Source: Fumia xinanensis (GTDB taxonomy: Bacteria > Bacillota > Clostridia > Oscillospirales > Ruminococcaceae). Taken from it: a stretch of DNA of 64,000 bases. This document shows, one piece after another, positions 57,998 to 64,000 of the stretch (position 1 is the stretch's first letter; every line of letters starts with the position of its first letter). The position numbers and the translations under genes are program-made. Location: NCBI RefSeq assembly GCF_014384905.1, contig NZ_JACRSV010000005.1, positions 38,840 to 102,839 on the forward strand, in the 5' to 3' direction. The notes beneath the pieces were generated by a model. The model saw only the letters and a program-made list of their open reading frames with translations, made no database searches and had not been told where the DNA came from.

Positions 57998-59794
57998 TTA
58001 ATCCTCCTTGCCGATATCCAGCAATTTATCTTCTGTATAAGGAATCAAAGGTATCTTGAAGCTGACTTTTGTACCAGCGCCCACTTCGCTTTCAATATGG
58101 AGTCCGCATTCCGGACCGTATGTGTGGAGAAGCCGGTGATGAACGTTAAAAAGCGCATAGCCCTCAACCGATTCCTGGCGATTGATGAGCTCTTCCAGAT
58201 GGGCCACTTGTACAGCATCCATGCCAACCCCATCATCAATGACCTCAAACGCAGCGTACCCTTCCTCCAATTGTCCCACTACACGGACAGAGCCTTTTTC
58301 CTTTTTGGGTTCCAGTCCATGAAAAATGGCATTCTCTACCAATGGCTGAAGTAAAAATTTAATGATGCCGTAAGGATAAAGCGCCGGATCGATCTCTACC
58401 GAAGCACGGATTTTGTCCCCAAAACGGTACTGCTGTATTTTGATATAGTAAATAATTTCATCCTGAATCTTTTCAATGGAAATGATGTCTTTTCCCTTGC
58501 TCAAATTGATTTTGAGGTAGCCGGAAAACGCAGAAATCATATCAGATAATTCTTCATTTTTCCCGAGCCTGGACATCCAGTACATGGAGTCCAGCGTATT
58601 ATAAAGAAAATGTGGATTGATTTGGGATTGAAGTACTTTCAGCTCGGCATCCTTTTTCATCAGCTTCAGCTCATAGAGTTCTTTCACCAGCTTGTTAATG
58701 CTGGCAGTCATACTGTTAAAGCCGTTATAAAGGCTGGCAAACTCATCGCTGCGCTGCTCGGTCAGGACCACGTCCAAATTGCCTTCTCCTGCCTGCTGCA
58801 TGGCTTTTTTGAGACTTTTAATCGGCTGGTAAAGAGCATTGGACATAATAAAAGCAAAAACAATCGCAACTAACACGCAAAGCGCCATCAAAAAGACAAA
58901 AACATTGAGTTTTCCAAGTATTTGGTGAACAATTTCTTCCTGAGAGTTGGCAGTAATAAAATACCATCCAGTATAAGGCGAAACCATTGTTGTAATCTGA
59001 TAGTTTTCCCCGTCAATGGACAAGTCCTGCACTTCCGTCAAGTCGGGCAGGCGTTCAGCCAAGTATCTTTGATCAAAATAAGTGCTTACAGCGCTGGTAA
59101 AATTAGAAGAGCTGATCAAATCTCCCTTTTCGTTAACAACGGCAGTAAATCCTTTGTCTCCACTGTTAATGTCTTGAATCTGACTATAAAGACTGTCATT
59201 TCGAATCCAAACGCACAAGGCGCCCATAATATTTCCCCGGTAATCTTTCATCAGCAGGGCCACACGAAGGCGATCTCCTCCTGCATGAGGGCTTTCTTTA
59301 TCCGGAGGGATCCAGCAGAGTTCCCCATCTGAGGCCAAAGCCTTTCCATACCAGTCAAGACCTTCGCCGGATTTTGTTCTAGTATCCGAATTCAAGGAAT
59401 CTACGAGATACTTATCCTGTTCATTATAAAAGAAAATATTTTCGATACCGAGGCGGTCAGATGTTAAAAAGCTGTTGTACAGAACCTGCTGTTCGTATCT
59501 CATTCGTTCCGACAGCGCCACCGCATAATTCTCACTTCGACTGCCGGAAATATAGACCAAATCGGAAATGTAGAAGCTAAACACCCGATCTTCTATATTA
59601 TGAAGCATATTATCCATATTCTCCACGACCTTGTTAAGAATGCGGCTATCGTTTTGATAAGTCTGCTTTTTAAACATCGACAAGGTGACAGAATAATTAA
59701 AAATAGTCAGCAAAATCAAAGGGACGATGGAGATCAGAAGGAACAACACCAGCAGCTGTCGTCGAAAACTGCCGTTCATACTCAGTTTTCTCAC
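57998..59794 (-). CDS. YesM-type sensor histidine kinase
   Basis: A 598-residue membrane kinase. A first membrane helix (about residues 12-35) is followed by a large extracellular sensor (about 36-285), a second helix (about 290-312) and a HAMP linker (ALYQPIKSLKKAMQQAGEGN). The His_kinase domain has H395 in INPHFLYNTLD, and the ATPase domain contains FLLQPLVENAIFHGL and DDGVGMD. I chose GTG 59794 because AGGAGG lies six bases upstream. The ATG five codons later is too far away. Relatives sense extracellular oligosaccharides or their binding proteins. Confidence 0.93.
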   Translation of the reverse strand: MRKLSMNGSFRRQLLVLFLLISIVPLILLTIFNYSVTLSMFKKQTYQNDSRILNKVVENMDNMLHNIEDRVFSFYISDLVYISGSRSENYAVALSERMRYEQQVLYNSFLTSDRLGIENIFFYNEQDKYLVDSLNSDTRTKSGEGLDWYGKALASDGELCWIPPDKESPHAGGDRLRVALLMKDYRGNIMGALCVWIRNDSLYSQIQDINSGDKGFTAVVNEKGDLISSSNFTSAVSTYFDQRYLAERLPDLTEVQDLSIDGENYQITTMVSPYTGWYFITANSQEEIVHQILGKLNVFVFLMALCVLVAIVFAFIMSNALYQPIKSLKKAMQQAGEGNLDVVLTEQRSDEFASLYNGFNSMTASINKLVKELYELKLMKKDAELKVLQSQINPHFLYNTLDSMYWMSRLGKNEELSDMISAFSGYLKINLSKGKDIISIEKIQDEIIYYIKIQQYRFGDKIRASVEIDPALYPYGIIKFLLQPLVENAIFHGLEPKKEKGSVRVVGQLEEGYAAFEVIDDGVGMDAVQVAHLEELINRQESVEGYALFNVHHRLLHTYGPECGLHIESEVGAGTKVSFKIPLIPYTEDKLLDIGKED

Positions 59795-59927
59795 TCTTCC
59801 CCTCCTCAAAATTGCATTTCAATTTTGTTTTGTATAGTTAATTATACCATAATTGCCGAAGATATCAACTAACTTATTGCAGGACTTTAAATTTTTTGTT
59901 GAGAAAGCGTGAGAGATTTATGGGTTT

Positions 59928-59959
59928 TTAGTAAAAATAACCCTTGTTAGTAAAAATAA
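59928..59959 (+). promoter_or_regulatory. Direct-repeat operator upstream of the ABC transporter
   Basis: The 13-base sequence TTAGTAAAAATAA occurs twice, at 59928-59940 and 59947-59959. The starts are 19 bases apart, close to two helical turns. The second copy ends 28 bases before a TATAAT box (59988-59993) whose -35 region is poor. This is the classic layout for activation by an AraC-type protein, here most likely the YesN-type regulator. Confidence 0.65.
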
Positions 59960-60053
59960 AACTATTTTCCGAATAGGCAACTTATCCTATAATAGTAAGG
60001 TAAATGCAAATGCTGGAAAAATGGTGTTGTAATTTTTGGGAGGATAGTGGGAA

Positions 60054-61397
60054 ATGCGCAACAGAATCATCGCAGTTACGCTTGCGGCCGTTCTTTGTGG
60101 GGCTTTGACAGCAAGCTGCCGCAATGGTTCCACCGAAGACACTTCTTCGGCTCCTTCCCCTGTCACCTTGACGATCTGGCATAATGATACCCAAAGCAAT
60201 GACCCCGGCAGTAGACAACAGCGCATTCTGCAGGTAGCAAACCAGTATATGGAGCTTTATCCCCATGTGACGATTGAAACAGTAGGCAACGTCGGGGAAG
60301 AAAAAATGTTTACTTCGATGCTGGCTGGCAGCGGTCCCGACTTGGTTAAACCAAATTGGGTTTTCGGAGGCCAGTGGGGAGCGACCGGTGTTCTTGCTGA
60401 TTTGACAGATTTAGTCAATCGTGATGATAATTTTGATAAAGACGACATTATTTCTGCAGCGTGGGACCGATGCACCTACAAAAACCGCATTTATACAATT
60501 CCAGATGAGATCAATTCTTCTGAGTTTTACTACAACATAGATCTGCTGTCCCGAAAGGGATATGACGGTCCGCCAAGAACCTATCAGGAATTGGTAGAGA
60601 TGGCGGTTGATCTGACGGAGTATGATTCTGATGGAAAAATTGTCCGGGCGGGCTTCATTCCTGATTACCCGTGGATGGAAAAGGTTTTATGGCCTGTGGC
60701 ATTTGGCGCAAAATGGATCGATCCGGAAACAAATAAAATTACATTTGACAGTCCGGAGATGCACGCCGCTTATCAATGGCAGCTGGATATTTACAATACG
60801 ATTGGCTATGACAAACTTTTGACATTTAAGACCAGTTTAGGGAGTGGTACGACTAATGTAGCCGGAAGCCCTTTTATTGACGAAAAACTGGTAATGCAGT
60901 TTTCTGGTGAATGGCTAATGGATGAAATTGCCCAGCAGCGCCCTAATATGAACTATGGCGTTACATATTGCCCTTACCCTGATGGGAAGCCGGAGTTGGA
61001 AGGTTCCATGTTTATTACCGCTCATGTATGGGGAATCAACAAACGTTCCGATCAGACATTAGAAGAAAACTGGAAATTTTTGTCTTATCTTACTTCTAAA
61101 GACATTATGAAGCAGCTCTCCGCAGGATATAACGGAGATGGAATCCTCATGGCGCGTAAATCAGTGTTGAACAATTTACCAGCATCAGTACATCCTTTAA
61201 AACGGAAAGTTGCACAGATGCTGCAATCTGACAAATGTACCGGATTCCCCATGTCTTTATATATAAATGACTACCTTGTGGAGATCGACCAACAGTTGAC
61301 TTTGGTCTTTTCCAACAAAATTTCTCTCGATGACGCTTTGGAAAACGTCACCGTTAAAATCCAGAAGTTTGCGGATGAAAATCCGATAAACGATTAA
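60054..61397 (+). CDS. Sugar ABC transporter, solute-binding lipoprotein
   Basis: A 447-residue extracellular binding protein of family 1. It has a lipoprotein signal with LTASC and C22 as the anchor. The mature domain has the usual TLTIWHNDTQ start, GSGPDLV near residue 93, and a late W-rich segment (ENWKFLSYLTSKD). The family binds oligosaccharides for MalFG-type importers. RBS GGGAGG is present. The gene is divergent from the sensor kinase gene and begins an operon with two permeases. Confidence 0.92.
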   Translation: MRNRIIAVTLAAVLCGALTASCRNGSTEDTSSAPSPVTLTIWHNDTQSNDPGSRQQRILQVANQYMELYPHVTIETVGNVGEEKMFTSMLAGSGPDLVKPNWVFGGQWGATGVLADLTDLVNRDDNFDKDDIISAAWDRCTYKNRIYTIPDEINSSEFYYNIDLLSRKGYDGPPRTYQELVEMAVDLTEYDSDGKIVRAGFIPDYPWMEKVLWPVAFGAKWIDPETNKITFDSPEMHAAYQWQLDIYNTIGYDKLLTFKTSLGSGTTNVAGSPFIDEKLVMQFSGEWLMDEIAQQRPNMNYGVTYCPYPDGKPELEGSMFITAHVWGINKRSDQTLEENWKFLSYLTSKDIMKQLSAGYNGDGILMARKSVLNNLPASVHPLKRKVAQMLQSDKCTGFPMSLYINDYLVEIDQQLTLVFSNKISLDDALENVTVKIQKFADENPIND

Positions 61398-61487
61398 TAT
61401 AGACTAATAGCAGAATACATTTGTGGAATGGGCGTCTGTAAAGATAACCGCAAAAGCGATTCTGCTAGTAAAAAAGGAGAGAAATAC

Positions 61488-62432
61488 ATGAAGCAAAAGA
61501 GTGCCCCTGCCAGAATGAGCTCCCAGGCCCGCAAGTATACCATGTATGGAATTGTTTTTGCACTTCCGTGGATCATCGGGTTCTTGGCGTTCACAGCGTA
61601 TCCCATCATTGCGTCCATTGTGTACAGCTTTACCAATTTTAACGGTTTTGCGATCAAAGGCTTTGTGGGCGTAGAAAACTATGTCAAATTTTTTACCGAG
61701 GCAAAAAACCTGAATTCCCTGTGGAACACACTATATATGTGTGTATTCAGTCTGCCAGCCAACATCGTTTTCTCGCTTTGTATGGCGTTGCTTTTAAGCT
61801 TAAACGTCAAAGGCCAGTCGGTTTTCCGTACCATTTTTTACATTCCCTCTGTAGTTTCCGTCGTTGCGGCATCTATGGTATGGGTATGGGTATTGAATCC
61901 GTCTTACGGTATTTTGAATAAATTCTTGATGGCGATCGGCGTTCCCGCCAACTCTGTTCCCGGGTGGATGTACGACCCCAACTGGACGAAGCCAGCGCTC
62001 ATCTTGATGGGCATGTGGGGCAGCGGCGGTATGATGCTTATCTTCCTTGCATCGATCAAGGGAGTTCCTCAATCGCTTTACGAGGCGGCAGAACTAGACG
62101 GCGCAAATGCTTGGAATAAATTCTGGCATATCACCATGCCCGGTATTTCTCCCGCAATGTTCTATCAATTGGTTACCGGTATCATCGGTATGTTCCAATA
62201 CTTTACTCAGGCTTATATCTTCTCCAGCTCTTCTGGAAACGTCAGTGCACAGGACGGCGGCCCAGGAAACTCAATGCTGTTCTATTCACTGCACCTGTAC
62301 AACCAAGCGTTTAAGTATATGAACATGGGCTTTGCCTGTGCAATGGCTTGGATTTTGTTCATCATTATCATGATCGTTACTGCCATTATTTTTGCAACCT
62401 CTGGTTGGGTGCAGTACGGCGATGGTGAATAA
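61488..62432 (+). CDS. Sugar ABC transporter permease, MalF/UgpA type
   Basis: A 314-residue permease with six membrane helices. The EAA loop reads EAAELDGANAWNKFWHITMPGISP near residue 203, where the ATPase docks. I chose ATG 61488 because AAGGAGAG lies upstream. The open frame begins 20 codons earlier without a site. It is followed after 20 bases by the second permease. Confidence 0.93.
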   Translation: MKQKSAPARMSSQARKYTMYGIVFALPWIIGFLAFTAYPIIASIVYSFTNFNGFAIKGFVGVENYVKFFTEAKNLNSLWNTLYMCVFSLPANIVFSLCMALLLSLNVKGQSVFRTIFYIPSVVSVVAASMVWVWVLNPSYGILNKFLMAIGVPANSVPGWMYDPNWTKPALILMGMWGSGGMMLIFLASIKGVPQSLYEAAELDGANAWNKFWHITMPGISPAMFYQLVTGIIGMFQYFTQAYIFSSSSGNVSAQDGGPGNSMLFYSLHLYNQAFKYMNMGFACAMAWILFIIIMIVTAIIFATSGWVQYGDGE

Positions 62433-62452
62433 GAAGGAGGAGAAGAGAAATT

Positions 62453-63295
62453 ATGAAATTATCCGGTCGTAAACTTACATATAACATCTTTGCATATGTA
62501 CTTCTGGTGTTGTTCTCCTGCGTCTTTATCATTCCATTATTGTGGCAGGTGGCGACATCTTTAAAGTATCCTTCCGACGTATTCAATACCTCAGCGGGAA
62601 TGCTGAGAAGCTTGATTCCAGAAAGAGTTCGCTTCCAGAACTACCCTGACGCGTTGACGAGAATTCCATTTTTCAATTACTTGTTGAACACTTTAATTGT
62701 AGCTGTTATTCCTGTTTTGGGACAGGTCATTTCTTCCTCTTTAGCGGCATACTCCTTTACCAAAATTCCCTGGAAAGGCGGAAAGGTTCTTTTCTTGATT
62801 GCCCTTTCTACTATGATGCTGCCCAGCCAGGTCACCATGATCCCCTTGTATGCTACTTGGGTAAAATTCCATGCGATCAACACCTTCTGGCCGCTGATTC
62901 TCCCCAGTTTCTTCGGTGGTGCATACAATATCTTCTTGTTGAAACAGTTTTACTCCACCATACCGTCAAGTTATCTGGATGCGGCGCGTATTGATGGCGC
63001 AGGTGAGTTTACTATCTTAACGAGAATTATGATGCCTCTGTCCAAACCGATTTTGACCACTATTTCGCTGTTTACCTTTATCGGTGGCTGGAACGAATTT
63101 ATGGGTCCCTTGCTGTACTTAGAAAGTGACCACTACACCTTGGCGATTGGTCTTCAGGTATTCATGCAAGAAAATGCTAGCCAGTGGGAACTTCTGATGG
63201 CTGCATCGACTGTCTTTATTATTCCTCTGATTGTTATCTTCTTCTTAGGCCAGAAACAGTTTGTCAGTGGTATCGTAATGACCGGATTTAAATAA
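62453..63295 (+). CDS. Sugar ABC transporter permease, MalG/UgpE type
   Basis: A 280-residue permease with six membrane helices and the EAA loop DAARIDGAGEFTILTRIMMPLSKP near residue 180. RBS AAGGAGG is present. The operon ends here with a terminator and no ATPase gene, as is common in Firmicutes where a shared MsmK/MsiK-type ATPase energises several importers. Confidence 0.93.
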   Translation: MKLSGRKLTYNIFAYVLLVLFSCVFIIPLLWQVATSLKYPSDVFNTSAGMLRSLIPERVRFQNYPDALTRIPFFNYLLNTLIVAVIPVLGQVISSSLAAYSFTKIPWKGGKVLFLIALSTMMLPSQVTMIPLYATWVKFHAINTFWPLILPSFFGGAYNIFLLKQFYSTIPSSYLDAARIDGAGEFTILTRIMMPLSKPILTTISLFTFIGGWNEFMGPLLYLESDHYTLAIGLQVFMQENASQWELLMAASTVFIIPLIVIFFLGQKQFVSGIVMTGFK

Positions 63296-63340
63296 TCGTT
63301 GAGCTCGGCTTAGATTCGAGCGGCTTTTAATTGAAATAAA

Positions 63341-63376
63341 AATACCCCCTAGTACTTTAACTAGGGGGTATTTTTT
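63341..63376. terminator. Terminator of the sugar ABC operon
   Basis: AATACCCCCTAG (63341-63352) pairs with CTAGGGGGTATT (63361-63372), followed by TTTT. The minus strand also has a T-rich tail. Confidence 0.92.
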
Positions 63377-63693
63377 CATATTGTTGGCGATAAATACAAC
63401 TGTAAACTCTTTATGCTCAAACTTCCAAGTCCATTTAGTTTCAACTGCTTCATATCTCTCCCTAACAAAAACTAAATGTAAGCAGCTTAAGACTCAGTAG
63501 AAAACCGGGCATTGACAAAGCCTGAACTCCAAGAAAAGCTCTAATTAAAATTGTATCATAAGGTATAATTTTTATGAGGGCTTCTCCCAACTAAGTGGTT
63601 AATTATAACTTTTATCCAGACTTCCCATCGCAATAACAAAATTCAAAAATATTTTATATTCGTTTCTTGTACGCATCAGCTATTTTATCTGAA
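63377..63693. other. Intergenic region, possible short minus-strand transcript
   Basis: Mostly AT-rich, with no clear gene. On the minus strand a 25-residue frame (ATG 63453 to TGA 63376) has AGGGAGAG just upstream and runs into the terminator hairpin. The overlapping frame reads protein-like sequence (residues such as WTWKFEHKEFTVVFIANN) but lacks a start after an upstream stop, so it may be a gene remnant. Neither reading is convincing. Confidence 0.3.
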
Positions 63694-63733
63694 AAACAAA
63701 CTCCCCGATTCTATAAAATCGGGGAGTTTGTTT
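63694..63733. terminator. Terminator after the third wall-binding protein
   Basis: AAACAAACTCCCCGATT (63694-63710) pairs with AATCGGGGAGTTTGTTT (63717-63733), with A/T tails suited to both directions. It serves the minus-strand gene at the window edge. Confidence 0.9.
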
Positions 63734-63804
63734 GCAAAGAAGGATTTCCTTCTCATGCCATAGTAAAAATATATAGGAGATTAAGGAGATTAGGAAGACT
63801 ACTG

Positions 63805-64000
63805 TTATTTCACCCACGCGCCGGAAGCGTCTACCTTGTATCCGCCCACGGTGGTGTTTGCTGCCATTTTGCCGCTGGCGCTAAAGTAGTAGCATTTAGC
63901 ATTTACCCAATTCCAGCCTGTCGCCATGGCTCCGCTGTCTTTCAGGTAATACCAGGTATTTCCCTGCTGCAGCCAGCCGGTCATCATAGCGCCGTTGCCT
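63805..64000 (-). CDS. C-terminal end of a wall-binding repeat protein (partial)
   Basis: The gene runs off the right end of the window, and only its last 64 codons are present (stop at 63807-63805). They encode wall-binding repeats (GNGAMMTGWLQQGNTWYYLK, then a CYYF repeat) and the closing segment TTVGGYKVDASGAWVK. About 45 of the last 60 residues equal the C-terminus of the GH20 protein at 27296, so the two share a common wall-anchoring module. The domain carried upstream is unknown. Confidence 0.85.
   Translation of the reverse strand, partial: GNGAMMTGWLQQGNTWYYLKDSGAMATGWNWVNAKCYYFSASGKMAANTTVGGYKVDASGAWVK

Overview
The window looks like a piece of a spore-forming, anaerobic gut member of the class Clostridia, probably the order Oscillospirales. 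This is inferred from T-box-controlled amino-acid operons, a spoIIA sporulation operon, very large secreted proteins with cell-wall-binding repeats, a GC content near 50% and strong use of C-ending codons. I could not compare it with any database. No rRNA, tRNA, insertion sequence, prophage or CRISPR array is visible.

Layout. (1) 1-7600: the leucine operon leuA-leuC-leuD-leuB behind a T-box leader with a CTG (Leu) specifier, then a second T-box leader with an ATG (Met) specifier in front of a DUF554 membrane protein and O-acetylhomoserine sulfhydrylase. (2) 7600-10120: a small XRE regulator, a DUF6886 protein, and the sporulation operon spoIIAA-spoIIAB-sigF. (3) 10170-17550, minus strand: a complete F-type ATP synthase operon, headed by a PII-like protein and an AtpI-like protein. 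Its c subunit carries the sodium-binding residues. (4) 17550-27400: a ROK regulator, a DUF421 protein and a 2386-residue secreted GH20 hexosaminidase. (5) 27480-33390: ilvE, a DegV protein, CIRCE-controlled groES-groEL, a membrane-anchored XRE regulator and an RlmA-type methyltransferase. (6) 33580-40600, minus strand: the aromatic operon aroF-aroB-aroA-aroC-pheA-aroK-aroE, preceded by a leader peptide very rich in Phe, Tyr and Trp codons and by mutually exclusive hairpins, which is a textbook layout for ribosome-mediated attenuation. (7) 40770-45240: a MATE transporter and a minus-strand cluster running from a small lipoprotein to an MTA/SAH nucleosidase. (8) 45518-52414: a 2298-residue surface protein with wall-binding, Ig-like and discoidin-like domains but no catalytic domain that I recognise. 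(9) 53000-63300: a PfkB kinase plus ADP-ribosylglycohydrolase pair divergent from an AraC regulator, and a YesM/YesN-type two-component system divergent from a sugar ABC transporter that lacks its ATPase. (10) 63805-end: the C-terminus of a third wall-binding protein.

How it fits together. The window mixes core biosynthesis (Leu, Met, aromatics, ATP synthase, chaperonin) with accessory glycan genes. The core operons are controlled mainly by leader RNA, using two tRNA-sensing T-boxes and one translation-sensing attenuator. The accessory part pairs exported glycan-binding or glycan-cleaving proteins with a sugar importer and sugar-responsive regulators, as expected for a mucosal glycan forager. 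The strongest candidates for undescribed biology are the aromatic attenuator, the methionine-controlled DUF554 protein, the PII-like protein that leads the ATP synthase operon, and the giant non-catalytic adhesin with a repeated unknown module.
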